A stretch of DNA of 64,000 nt from Ecdyonurus torrentis (GCA_949318235.1 OX439137.1:10464532-10528531), one strand, 5' to 3'. Positions 41,954 through 53,589 are shown, numbered from the stretch's first letter. A program made the numbers and translations. Notes: generated from the letters alone by a model not told the origin.

Positions 41954-42255
41954 TCCTAAGATAAGCTTTGTTACCCCTATCCTATCGCATATTATTCTGA
42001 CAGAACCTAATTTTTCATTATTTAACTCTTTTTTTTCTTCAACAATTTTAGTATTTAAGTATAACTAAGAGTAAAAATGTAGATTTTTATATCCTATTGA
42101 TAGAACTGTGATGCATTGATTAATAATAATAGATTAAGTATTGAAAAGTGAGTTTGCTTCTAAAATACTTGCAAAATTAATGAAAAATTGAGCTCGATAT
42201 CAGAATTTTGTTTTCTTCTGAGGCTCTAATTTAAATTTAATAAAAAAATTCTAAC

Positions 42256-42501
42256 CTTCATCATAATCTTCATCTGTCTCCTCGTCATCATAGGTAACAT
42301 GTGAACTAATTTGCTCTGATTCATCTGAATCTAGTGCTTCCTCTGTTTCATTGGCTCGAGATTGACCTGGGGTCACTGACACTAGTGGGGTCGTCAACTC
42401 AGGTATGTGCACCGGGGTCATAAGGTGAGGAAATAGTCGACGTTGTAGGTAATGTGCCAATATCTGTTGAGTGATTTTATTTTGACGTGCAAGCTCCGTT
42501 C
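42256..42501 (-). CDS. Candidate internal coding exon, protein not recognised
   Basis: This minus-strand open frame has a G+C content well above its surroundings. The upstream limit fits a 3' splice site (TTATCAG before GAACGG) and the downstream limit a 5' splice site (GAAG, then GTTAGA). Between them lie 246 bases, and both introns would fall in phase 1, so the exon is symmetric. The peptide starts TELARQNKITQQILAHYLQR, continues through a Pro/Thr-rich stretch, and ends in an acidic Ser/Asp/Glu-rich tail (ETEEALDSDESEQ, then YDDEETDEDYDEG). It looks like a short basic helix followed by a disordered acidic segment. I recognise no domain. The alternative is a small single-exon frame from the ATG at 42511 to a TAG stop just past the putative donor. 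I found no neighbouring exon, as expected if the introns are long. Confidence is moderate, resting on composition, codon-like sequence and the splice sites. Confidence 0.5.
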
Positions 42502-42615
42502 CTGATAACATATCAATTTTATTTTAATTAGTATTTTTATAATAAGCTATATACCTATATAAATAAATTGTTTCATGCAAATGAGCTTGGAAAATAAAAA
42601 TGAATCATTAAAGAC

Positions 42616-42646
<31 letters not shown>

Positions 42647-42999
42647 ATAGCATTGAAAAAATTTTGTATTGTAGAGGAGAGAGAAAATTAATAAATTCAG
42701 TCATACAATTGCTTTGATGAATAGCACCCTTAAAAGCACTGAACTGAACGCATGCATCTTTTATATAAAATATAGATTAATATTATGTCAACTAACAGTA
42801 TAGTAGTGTTAATTTTACATTAGACTTAGACCATATAATTATGTTCACAAACGACGATCATTGCAAATTTATTAGAAAACACATAAAAAATCTTATAGTG
42901 CTAATTTTATAGCCTATAGTGAACTAGACTTTAAGTCTCTAAGTTAATATAGAAAAAAATTAAAATTAAAATATGTAAAAGTAAAATTGACGATTTTTT

Positions 43000-43866
43000 T
43001 TTATTATTTATTATTATTATTTTTTTTTTACAAATTAAGAATCATTTTTCCTGTTTGCATATAATAATATTTATATATTCAAACCACACTTGACTTATAT
43101 ATCACTTTCAATGTTATGAACTTAACTTTATATCTGAATAATTATAACGATGATCGCAGAGAGTTATGATGAAACTTAGTATATATTCAAATTAAAAAAA
43201 AAAAAAATCATCAAACTTGTTGTATGATAATAATTACATCGTATATGTAATTACTCAATTTACACTTATATTAAATTTGCAAATTACTACTAGGTTACGT
43301 GCATAATACTTTGTGTGTCCTAAAAATATCGCGATAAATTTATTCCGCGTAAACAACATTCTTTTCTGTGTACCAAGTGTCATATAATATTATGAGTTTT
43401 TTTTATTTTTTATTTATTTATTTTTTTGACCCTATTGAAATAACAAGTGACATTTAAATTCATGATGCTATCTGATTCTTATTTAAATCACTCTTTATTT
43501 GGGATGAAATATTAAATACGAATCTTTCTTTCTTTAATTCAATTGATCAATTGCATAATAATATGTTCATTTGCTTTTCACTGAACAAAACTTTAACTAT
43601 CGACATTTTGTTCTTTTATAAGAAGAGCATTGAGTATACAACGTGATCGCTATACATTTGCAGCAATGAGAAAAAAAATCTACTTCAAGACTTCAAGGCA
43701 TCCATTGATGAAATTGGTGCAGTTTTTGAAATGATGATTTTCTTTGATTGCAAATATAGTATAATCAATAATCAGCGGTGTTTCAAAAGTTTTTGTTATG
43801 CGACAATGGTAAAAATTAAATTTTTAACCTTAACGTTGTTATTTTAATATTTTTACAAAGTCCATC

Positions 43867-43914
<48 letters not shown>

Positions 43915-46900
43915 TAAGTACACATAATTATATTTACATAATTATATTTTACTATTAAACAACTCGCGCATTATTGAAAATGTTATTTTTAAGAGGACAC
44001 GTGCTGGATCAAAATAATAAAATATACTATCACATGATTGTGTTGTGTACACAAAATTGCACCTTTAATGTATATTTAACTGCTCGTAAAAAAATATATA
44101 AATATTTTACGTCAATCAATTTACAAAAAACAATAAACTAATTCGTTTTTCAATATTAAGGTTATAAGGTTAAAGACGCGTATAACCTTCAACTCAATAA
44201 GAGAGAGAGATGCCAAATTTGATGCAAAATTTCTCTTTATGTATAAAAGTAATAACAGGTTCAAAAACACCTGCTACTTACAGTATATAAATAAGCGAAT
44301 AATCTTTTTAAAAATATTTATTTTTACAGATAAATTGATAATACCCAGCAAATATATAATAATATTAATAATTAAATTATTTTTATTTGTAATCACCACA
44401 ATATAGTACCTTATTTCATTATTTTATATTGAAGAAAAAGAGAAGAGAATATATTTTATGTATTAAAGTACTGAAATAATTCTTATTTTATACATACGTG
44501 TGTTTCCAGCTTGTTCTTTGAATTGTGTTTTTAAATAATTTTATATTTTTATTAAAAAATCTGCATGGTATGTAAAATTGATTTGTTTACAATTCTGATT
44601 GCTTATAGAAAAGAACAAAATTGATGCATACAAACATGTAAAATCTGCAAGGAAAATAACATGGAACATTTAATTTTCATATTTGGAAAGGCTTAAAAAA
44701 AATTATATTAATTTTTTTTTCTGCAATGCAATATTACTAAATGTATTGAAAAATATAATAGAAGATCTCAGAAATCTTACTATAATTTGAATGAATGAGT
44801 TATTTTCAAAACCCTTAATATAAAAAGTATTAATGTTACTTGTTTCTATAAGCTGCTTGTTCCAATAAAAGTTTTAAATTCCTATACAGTATGTATAATA
44901 ATACTTAAAATCTCCCAAAATTTAAATTGTACTTTAGATTTTCAAGAAATATTTATAACCTCATCGATAGCAGGTAATTTTTAACGCTCACTTTTCAGTA
45001 TTGAATTTGATATAAAAATTCATTTTCGTTTTTTTTTATATATACTATGTATTCAGAATTACAGCTATAAAGATTTTCTTTGTTCTGTAAAGAATTTTGA
45101 AAAAGTTCCAATTTTAGTATTCACGTCAAGATAAATTTTAATGATTCAGGAACTAAAAAGTGCTACAAGTTCATTATTCATGACTTATAAAAAAATGACA
45201 AAAATATCTGTACTATACATTCATTAACCTGTAAACCAGTTTTACTACAAAGTTTTTACTTTGTCATATCAATATTTTAAATGAATGAACACTAAAATAA
45301 TTTTTAATATCATTATAAAAAAGTGTCTCACTTTAATTTAATACACTATAATAATTAGGTGTTTAACATTATAGTGCATTTTGATTTATTTCATCGCATT
45401 TTCATCTGTACTTTTTAGTAATTTTTTTAACTTAAAACCTGTATAATAACTTTATTTTAGACATTTTTGTATAATAATTTTTATATACTTTTATTAAAAC
45501 TTACATATTTTATCATTTGAGTCAGAAAAAAAAATCTATGTAAAATGTTGATAAAATATTTAAATTTTTATATTTACTGCAATATAATTATAATGACATA
45601 TCTGTGTTTGCAATAATAAACTATAGCTGGGGTATATAAAAAGTGGCCGAAATTTTGTAAAAATATAGTTAAAAGTTTTTTTCTGTAATAATTATGACAA
45701 TTATACATATTACATATACATTATATACAGATAATACAGTCACACTTACGTACAGATGTAATGATTCAAAATTTTACTTTATTTCCATATGTGTAACTGT
45801 TTTGATTTAAAAAGCTCCATGGGAGTGTAAAGTATTTAAAACTCAGAATAGTTTTTTCAAAGTCCAAACATTTTTGGGTGAAAAGTTGTACATTTATCTA
45901 AATTTTAAGTGATTAAAATGAACAACTAATATTTAACTAAATCAAATTCTTTAAATTGAGGAATTTCCCTAATTTTACGCACAGTAAGTTACAAAATTTC
46001 AGTATCAAGTTTAATTCTAACTCGTGTTATATAGCTGCTTCATTGCATGTAATTAAATCGTGACAAGAACACAAAGACTGTTATTAGTATTGTTAGGCTA
46101 CAGGTTAGTTTGTGTTTTTCTTCTTTAAACCCCCTTTCTTTGCCTATCTTCTTTCACACGATATTTCTTTATAAGGCAATGCAATAAAATTTTATGTCAA
46201 TCTTATGTACACAAGTGTTTTTTTTTTTTTTTTTTTTTTTTAATACACAACACGTGAATCAAATTCATTTAATTATTATAGTCTCCTTTGACCTGTGCAG
46301 TACATGAAAATTCTAATTTTCTCAAGAAGATATCTTGATAATATATAAAAAAGAAATAATGTTAAAAAAACAACACGACATAAACAAAGAGTAAGACTTG
46401 TTCGTTGTCAAATAGTATAAAATAACAAGTAAATATTTTATCTCACTATACACGAAGTAATATGGTAATCTATTTGCCTTAAGGCGTATTGAATTTTCTT
46501 TATAATATATCTGTTTGCAAGTAATAATAGTTTATAGGTTATAAAAATTTTACGAATAAAGTATAATATTTATTTAGATAATTTGAAAAGAATATATTAT
46601 GAATGTAATATGAGTTATGATACACGTGTTCAATTTTTAATATTTTTGTTTTATCATTTTGTACCTTATGGAATTTCTTGTGAATTTTTATAGCTGAAGA
46701 AATAAATATTTTGAATTGAAATTTGAGTGGGAAAATCAATATTTTTGTATATTATTTTGAAAATCCTTATAGTTAAAAAGAGAGAGAGATAAAAAAAAAC
46801 TTCTTCTTACTGAAGTTTACTGTCAAGTCTTAAAATTCTTGGTTTTCTAAATTGTAAGTCCATGTGATGAAAATATAATTTATAAACCGATTGCTTGAAA

Positions 46901-47820
46901 TTCAGGAAAACAAAAGCTTTCAGGTTCAGTAAGCTACAGTAAAAATTTCTGCATTAAGGGAAAATGATTATGCGAGTTTATCTCATGTTTTGTTTTTGCA
47001 CAAGAAAACACAGAAGACAAGAACACAAAGTCATCTGCTAGCACCTTTGTTCGTATTGCTGGGCTCTGAGTTTATCTATTTTAAATAACTTCACTTTTGC
47101 AGGTCTTCTTTGACGTAATGCTTTATACAATATAAAATATAAATATATATGATAATTCCATAAATCGATAGAGTTAAGTTAAAAAAATAAATTTAATAAT
47201 AATAAGAACTAACAACAACAACAACACGCTGCATCATATTATAGCTATTCGCTTTTACAACATAATGTTGTTCTTGGGCGTCTACTGCTCTACTGTTTTT
47301 AAAATAGAGTGACTTTGTAGCGAAGTTTTATTTCTTTAGTGGTTTAAAGTAGCTTTGCTATACTTTACCACATAATATTGGGCCACTAACTCTTCGAAAA
47401 TTTCATCATATCTTTTCATGCTCATTTGTTGGCGTTATATAATTATTTTAACAGTTTCTAGTACATCCTCTGCCCAGAAACATAATAATATAATGAAATC
47501 TTATTAATAAAAGCACCTTTTTTTTATCATGAAGTACTGTACTTCTAAGGTTTACAAACAACAATGATACATTATGTAATATCTTGCATAAATTTCCTGC
47601 AATGAATAAGAGTCATCTCTTTGAATATTTCCCATATTGATGTAGATTTTAATGATTTTTTAAAGTGAATTCATTACACTCTAGTATATCAATATACAGA
47701 AACGGCAGGGAAAAAATAATGTTGAAACATACCACAAATAAATTTACAAACTATAAATGGTTAAAGTTTGAGGAGGAGTGGAACTTATTTACCTTGGTTG
47801 GTAAAATATATAATATTTCA
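43000..47820. other. No gene recognised; possible old duplication
   Basis: Short shared words (GACAAGAACACAAAG, GTATTG with GGCT) place 46060-46130 and 47015-47070 in the same order, hinting at a diverged repeat. Otherwise A+T-rich DNA with one (CT)n tract and T24 at 46218-46241. Confidence 0.35.
43871..43911 (+). repeat. (CT)n microsatellite
   Basis: Twenty CT units. Confidence 0.96.
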
Positions 47821-47827
47821 AATCTGT

Positions 47828-47836
47828 CGAGTATCG
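47828..47836. repeat. Left 9-bp target-site duplication of the foldback
   Basis: CGAGTATCG directly abuts the left tip. The same nine bases abut the right tip at 52936-52944. The match extends to ten if the T before it is counted and the last base of the right tip is shared. Confidence 0.85.
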
Positions 47837-47848
47837 ATGAACGTCAAG

Positions 47849-48420
47849 TTAGCCCCCCCACCCCCGAACTTTTAATTGAAAATTTGTGTGTCGTTTGTGC
47901 TACGTTTGTGCTGGTTTGTGCCGTAAAAAGTTTCGTTTGTGCTACTAATTAGCGGGAGTTAATTAGAATCTTAATTTGGGGGGCTAACTTGACGCCAACC
48001 CCCCCTCCATTAAAATTTCAAATTTTTTTCACGTCAATCGTTTGTGCTACGTTTGTGCTGGTTTGTGCCGCAAAAATTTTCGTTTGTGCTACTTTAATTA
48101 CAGAGTTAATTAAAATTTAATGAGGGGGGGCTAAATTGACGCCAACCCCCCCTCTAACGAAATTTGAAATTTTTTTCACGCCAATCGTTTGTGCTACGTT
48201 TGTGCTGGTTTGTGCCGAAGAGTTTGACGTTTGTGCTGGTTTCGTTCCTGAGATAATTAGCAATTAATTAGGGGGGCCAAGTTGACGCCAGCCCCCCCAC
48301 TCACAAAACTGAAAATTTTTTGGTGGGAATCGTTTGTGCTACGTTTGTGCTGGTTTGTGCCGTAAAGATTGACGTTTGTGCTGGAATATTAATTAAGATA
48401 TTCACTAATTAACTTTAGAG
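47849..48420 (+). repeat. Four-unit tandem array, period about 147 bp (left arm)
   Basis: A conserved 32-bp core made of GTTTGTGC-type motifs starts at 47892, 48039, 48186 and 48331, giving spacings of 147, 147 and 145 bp. Each unit also has a second GTTTGTGCT motif, a TTAATTA-rich stretch, and a G-run/C-run pair around CTAACTTGACGCCAAC that could form a small hairpin. The TAACTTGACG motif is the reverse complement of the element's own terminal motif. The array is thus built partly from inverted copies of the tip. Confidence 0.9.
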
Positions 48421-48904
48421 CCAATCACAATTGCGCATTTCAAGTAGCGCGAAAGATTTGAATTGAATATTTAAATGCAAATACGTATAACTAGAGTGCG
48501 CTTTCTCTTTTCCTTTTTGCACCCAGGTGAATAAAGGAAACGATATATATACGTAAAGGGAAGGTGGGGTAATTTAGTCCATGGGGCATAATGGGACACT
48601 AATTGAATGAAAGTTTGAATTTCGAAAATTTCCATGCTTAATATAAGATATATAAAATAAATATTATTGTTGTTACTTTTTTTATAATATTTCATTTCCA
48701 TGTTTTTATTTTAATTTAAGTTTTAAGCGATGAAGCATGCTCAATATGAGCTTTAAAAAATTGTTTGAGCTTGATCATGCTTAAATATAATTTCCTTGTA
48801 CAGAAACATTAAACTAAGTAAATTTTACTGAATGCAAATGTCATTTTTATTTATTGTATAACTGATGCTAAAATATTTAAACAATATTTAATAAGTAAAA
48901 TATT

Positions 48905-48955
<51 letters not shown>

Positions 48956-49500
48956 CCTTGTAACTTGTAACACACGTTATTATTAATTTATTATCAAGCA
49001 ATATAACCTGGTATGTTGCATTAAAAAATTGTGCAGAAAAAGAGCTATCACAATATTTATTTATTTTTCGTCGTATATACATTGCAAAATAGTATATTCA
49101 TACTCATAATGTAAATGTATGCTATGTTGATTTTTAGAGCCAGATATTCCTTCGTTGACATTAACAGTGTTGTAAATATATACAATATATTCGTCTTTAT
49201 TCAATAATACTTCAAAAAAAAAAAAGTCTTTTCCACTCTTACACCTAAGAAGCCATAATATACGGTTTCAATTTAAAATAAAATTCTATATTATTGATGA
49301 TAATATAAAATGGAAAAGATTAAGAATAAATTGCACATTGTAACAAAGAGTATAGGCAATTCATACGTTTTCAATAAAATTTAAGAAAATTTAATGTAAC
49401 ACCACTATTAACACAATATAATTATATTTTACTAAATAATAAAATTACTGGCGTAGAACACATTGAAAAAAAGGAGTCTAATATCCTAACATACCTAAAT

Positions 49501-49701
49501 ATCAACGTTGATTTAGCCGGAGTCATTGATTTTCAATTTATATTCCATTCACGAAATGGCAGATGCGGTTTTATGACGTCACAGCTCGCTTGTTCTCGCA
49601 CGCGTAGACCAGTGAGCTGTGACGTCATAAAACCGCATATCTGCCATTTCGTGAATAAAAATAAATCAGAAATAAATGAATCCGGCCAAATCAACGTTGA
49701 T
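49501..49701. mobile_element. Palindromic 0.2-kb element at the inner end of the left arm
   Basis: Both ends are ATCAACGTTGAT, itself a palindrome. Inside, inverted segments pair (CGAAATGGCAGATGCGG with its complement, and TTATGACGTCACAGCTC with GAGCTGTGACGTCATAA) around a short G+C-rich loop (49590-49611). A MITE captured before the arm was duplicated fits best. Confidence 0.8.
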
Positions 49702-49795
49702 GTAATTTTAGAATATTAGACAGGCTTTTTGTTCAAAGTGTTCCGCGAAAGGTAAAAAAAAAAAGAAAAAAAAAAAGAAAAAAAGTAAACAAAAA

Positions 49796-49975
49796 TTGTG
49801 CCTTGTAACACACGTTATTATTATCAAGCAATTAAACCTGATATAGATTATGTTATTTATGTTGCATTGAAAAATTGTGCTGAAAAAGAGCTATGCTTTT
49901 GACCGTGCACAAATTTATAATGTAAGTATATACTTTTTTTTTTCTATAGCCAGATAATTTTTCGGTGAGACTCAT
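49796..49975 (+). repeat. Diverged direct copy of a foldback-arm segment in the centre
   Basis: Shares ordered blocks with 48953-49160 in the same orientation: GCCTTGTAAC, ACACACGTTATTATTA, ATCAAGCAAT, ATGTTGCATT, AAAATTGTGC, GAAAAAGAGCTAT and AGCCAGATA. Much more diverged than the two arms are from each other, so it is an older duplication. Confidence 0.7.
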
Positions 49976-50144
49976 ATACTCATAACATAACTATATTAAC
50001 AAAAAAAGTAGTATATATATTTACCAGTGTAATGAGACACTTTTTCGTTTCAATAGGGACTGGTACTAAAAAGCCACTTTAAATTATTAATATTTTACGA
50101 TTTTAAAAATAAATATTATTATAATAATAATCTTGTTCTATCGG

Positions 50145-50461
50145 CAGGGGGGTCAAACACGCGGCCCGCGTGCCGCATGCGGCCCGCGAGGTCATTTTGT
50201 GCGTCCCGCGGAACCTCCGATTAAAAAAAAATTACATTAAATTAAAAATAATAATTAAAAAAAAATGTATAATTACAGATTTGGTCTCCCATTTTTTCAT
50301 GATTTTAAAATTAACAATGTTAATATTTTCAATTAAAATTATATTATTTGCATAAAAATCAAGAGCCCTGCCCTGTCCACCCCTCACTGAAAGTCTGCGG
50401 CCCGCAAATGATTTCTAAGGTCCGATTTGGCCCGGCATACAAAATGAGTTTGACACCCCTA
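50145..50461. mobile_element. hAT-type MITE in the foldback centre
   Basis: The left end reads CAGGGGGGTCAAAC and the right end GTTTGACACCCCTA, matching the animal hAT terminal repeat family CAGGGGTGTCAAAC. The subterminal regions are CG-rich (GCGGCCCGCG, GGCCCGCAAATG, GGCCCGGCAT). At 317 bp with no transposase it is non-autonomous. A clear 8-bp target duplication was not found. Confidence 0.75.
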
Positions 50462-50599
50462 GACGATCTCATTGAAAAAAAAAGTGGTTTTGACCTATAA
50501 GCAAAGTTAAATTCAGTGCCATACCTACATTTTAATTTGTTGCATAATGAATTTACTATTTTCTAAAAAATATCAACATTTTGTATATGCAACACATTT

Positions 50600-50945
50600 A
50601 AATGAGAAAGACTAAAAATTTTAATGGGGGAATTATAATTCATTCTAAAACAGGACATTGTCCTGAATCGAAATATGCAAATTTTTAATTTTTTAACTTA
50701 GTAATTTGTATTTTTTTTTTTAAGTCGTAAAATGACGTCACGGGTGGACACTTTTTTCGATGCTTAAATGCATATAAGTTACCGCCCGTGTCATCGTTTA
50801 TTGATTCTCAAAAATTAATTACAAATACTTTATGAACTCAAAGATTAAAAATTTGAGTTTAAATTGAATCAGGGCAATGTTATCTTTTAGAACACAAAAT
50901 ATATTACCCCCCCCCCCCCCTGGCGCCATTATTTTTTTCCTCGTT
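50600..50945. mobile_element. Family D MITE, copy 2 (inside the foldback)
   Basis: Aligns with 32980-33317: AATGAGAAAGACTAAAAA at the start, ATTCTAAAA, ACATTGTCCTGAATC, ATATGCAAATTT, AAAATGACGTCAC and a terminal ATTACCCCC. The two halves are inverted copies of each other. It contains C14 at 50907-50920, an expansion of the terminal C-run. Confidence 0.75.
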
Positions 50946-51058
50946 GTTCTTTGAAAAGAGTTGTTTTTTAATTTCCATTGGTAAATAGTATAAAATATAG
51001 CTTTTTTTTTTTTTTTTTTGAAGTTTGATATGAAACCTGTCTAATATTCTAAAATTGC

Positions 51059-51269
51059 ATCAACGTTGATTTGGTCGGAGTCATTGATTTCTGATTTATT
51101 TTTCATTCACGAAATGGCAGATATGCGGTTTTATAACGTCACAGCTCACTGGTCTACGCGTGCGAGAACAAAGCGAGCTGTGACGTCATAAAACCGCATC
51201 TGCCATTTCATGAATGGAATATAAATTGAAAATCATTAAATCAATGACTCCGGCTAAATCAACGTTGAT
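51059..51269. mobile_element. Palindromic 0.2-kb element at the inner end of the right arm
   Basis: Inverted counterpart of 49501-49701 with the same ATCAACGTTGAT ends and internal hairpin. One TGACGTCA is changed to TAACGTCA (about 51134). The loop reads CTACGCGTGCGAGAAC, and there is a small extra segment near 51230-51245. Confidence 0.8.
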
Positions 51270-51817
51270 ATTTAGGTATGTTAGGATATTAGACTCCTTT
51301 TTTTCAATGTGTTCTACGCCAGTAATTTTATTATTTAGTAAAATATAATTATATTGTGTTAATAGTGGTGTTACATTAAATTTTCTTAAATTTTATTGAA
51401 AACGTATGAATTGCCTATACTCTTTGTTACAATGTGCAATTTATTCTTAATCTTTTCCATTTTATATTATCATCAATAATATAGAATTTTATTTTAAATT
51501 GAAACCGTATATTATGGCTTCTTATAGGTGTAAGAGTGGAAAAGACTTTTTTTTTTTTTGAAGTATTATTGAATAAAGACGAATATATTGTATATATTTA
51601 CAACACTGTTAATGTCAACGAAGGAATATCTGGCTCTAAAAATCAACATAGCATACATTTACATTATGAGTATGAATATACTATTTTGCAATGTATATAC
51701 GACGAAAAATAAATAAATATTGTGATAGCTCTTTTTCTGCACAATTTTTTAATGCAACATACCAGGTTATATTGCTTGATAATAAATTAATAATAACGTG
51801 TGTTACAAGTTACAAGG

Positions 51818-51867
<50 letters not shown>

Positions 51868-52352
51868 AATATTTTACTTATTAAATATTGTTTAAATATT
51901 TTAGCATCAGTTATACAATAAATAAAAATGACATTTGCATTCAGTAAAATTTACTTAGTTTAATGTTTCTGTACAAGGAAATTATATTTAAGCATGATCA
52001 AGCTCAAACAATTTTTTAAAGCTCATATTGAGCATGCTTCATCGCTTAAAACTTAAATTAAAATAAAAACATGGAAATGAAATATTATAAAAAAAGTAAC
52101 AACAATAATATTTATTTTATATATCTTATATTAAGCATGGAAATTTTCGAAATTCAAACTTTCATTCAATTAGTGTCCCATTATGCCCCATGGACTAAAT
52201 TACCCCACCTTCCCTTTACGTATATATATCGTTTCCTTTATTCACCTGGGTGCAAAAAGGAAAAGAGAAAGCGCACTCTAGTTATACGTATTTGCATTTA
52301 AATATTCAATTCAAATCTTTCGCGCTACTTGAAATGCGCAATTGTGATTGGC

Positions 52353-52925
52353 TCTAAAGTTAATTAGTGAATATCTTAATTAATATTCCAGCACAAACGT
52401 CAATCTTTACGGCACAAACCAGCACAAACGTAGCACAAACGATTCCCACCAAAAAATTTTCAGTTTTGTGAGTGGGGGGGCTGGCGTCAACTTGGCCCCC
52501 CTAATTAATTGCTAATTATCTCAGGAACGAAACCAGCACAAACGTCAAACTCTTCGGCACAAACCAGCACAAACGTAGCACAAACGATTGGCGTGAAAAA
52601 AATTTCAAATTTCGTTAGAGGGGGGGTTGGCGTCAAGTTAGCCCCCCCTCATTAAATTTTAATTAACTCTGTAATTAAAGTAGCACAAACGAAAATTTTT
52701 GCGGCACAAACCAGCACAAACGTAGCACAAACGATTGACGTGAAAAAAATTTGAAATTTTAATGGAGGGGGGGTTGGCGTCAAGTTAGCCCCCCAAATTA
52801 AGATTCTAATTAACTCCCGCTAATTAGTAGCACAAACGAAACTTTTTACGGCACAAACCAGCACAAACGTAGCACAAACGACACACAAATTTTCAATTAA
52901 AAGTTCGGGGGTGGGGGGGCTAACT
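52353..52925 (-). repeat. Four-unit tandem array, period about 147 bp (right arm)
   Basis: Mirror copy of the left array. Core starts are at 52410, 52555, 52702 and 52849, with spacings of 145, 147 and 147 bp, the exact reverse of the left arm. Confidence 0.9.
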
Positions 52926-52935
52926 TGACGTTCAT

Positions 52936-52944
52936 CGAGTATCG
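52936..52944. repeat. Right 9-bp target-site duplication of the foldback
   Basis: CGAGTATCG directly follows the right tip and matches 47828-47836 in direct orientation. Confidence 0.85.
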
Positions 52945-53229
52945 CAAGAAAAATTATAACTCAGTTCAATTTTTTTATTTGCCTCACTTATATTTTCTAT
53001 GTCTCATAAAATGATAAATAACTTAGATATTTAAAAATACATAATATTACAATTAAATCATGACCAAAAAAAAAGTAATTACATGGTAAAATATTTACTC
53101 TTACTTCCTATATAGCAGCACATGTAATTGAAGGTCGACACAGATGTAACAAATTACAACAATGTAAGTGTAACTTTTAGTAACCTTGGAAATTTTAGAA
53201 GAAAAAAAAAATAGTAAACATTACAAGGA

Positions 53230-53265
<36 letters not shown>

Positions 53266-53589
53266 CATCAACAATTTCAAGAAATTATTAATTTTAATTA
53301 ATTATAAGAGGTGACATTTTCTTAGTATTTTTATATGACATGATATATTGATATTGCGCTAATAAAATGTTTAATTAAATTTTAGATTCGTTTTCTTTGA
53401 TGTTAATATAAATAAAATGAACTTTTAATTTTTTTTATAAAAATTTTATCTCTATAAGGTAAAGAAATATTACAATTTATTAAAATAATAATAAAATAGT
53501 AGTATCTCTAAATATAGAGATTTTATACATTTATACGAAGAAAAATAAATACTTATACTAACTCAATGTAGCAACATTTATTTATAAAA

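Larger units (their letters stand above)
47837..49724 (+). repeat. Left arm of the foldback
   Basis: This arm holds, from outside inwards, the terminal tip, a four-unit tandem array, about 0.5 kb of A+T-rich sequence, an (AC)n plus A39 tract (48905-48954), more unique sequence, and a palindromic 0.2-kb element at 49501-49701. It pairs with 51036-52935 at about 99% identity in the stretches I aligned by eye. Confidence 0.9.
47837..52935. mobile_element. 5.1-kb foldback transposon (Foldback/Mutator-like architecture, non-autonomous)
   Basis: Two inverted arms, 47837-49724 and 51036-52935, flank a 1.3-kb centre. The left tip begins ATGAACGTCAAGTTAGCCCC and the right tip is its reverse complement. 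Immediately outside lies the same 9-bp sequence, CGAGTATCG, on both sides, which marks a transposition event. Long inverted repeats built from subterminal tandem units, together with a 9-bp target duplication, are the recognised features of Drosophila Foldback elements and related Mutator-like elements (established knowledge). No transposase-like frame is visible: the frames in the arms are shadows of A/T-rich DNA, and the same frame appears in both arms. Movement would therefore need a transposase from elsewhere. A segmental inverted duplication is the alternative, but it does not explain the target duplication. Confidence 0.85.
51036..52935 (-). repeat. Right arm of the foldback
   Basis: Inverted copy of 47837-49724. 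A 231-bp stretch (52071-52301) translates identically to its partner (48471-48701). Differences seen include a 2-bp insertion near 51527, one fewer base in the A/T homopolymer (38 against 39), and a longer inner palindrome (211 against 201 bp). Confidence 0.9.

Noticed and set aside
47665..47952. 95-codon frame crossing the left foldback end
   Set aside because: It begins in flanking DNA and runs through the tip and the first tandem unit, so it cannot be an ancestral gene.
48471..48701. 76-codon frame found identically in both foldback arms as a possible conserved gene
   Set aside because: Its identity comes from the arm duplication; it is A+T-rich, lacks a recognisable domain, and stays open by composition.
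48905..48954. Poly-A tail of a retroposon in the foldback arm
   Set aside because: The A-run lies inside a shared arm next to an (AC)n tract, with no retroposon body attached.
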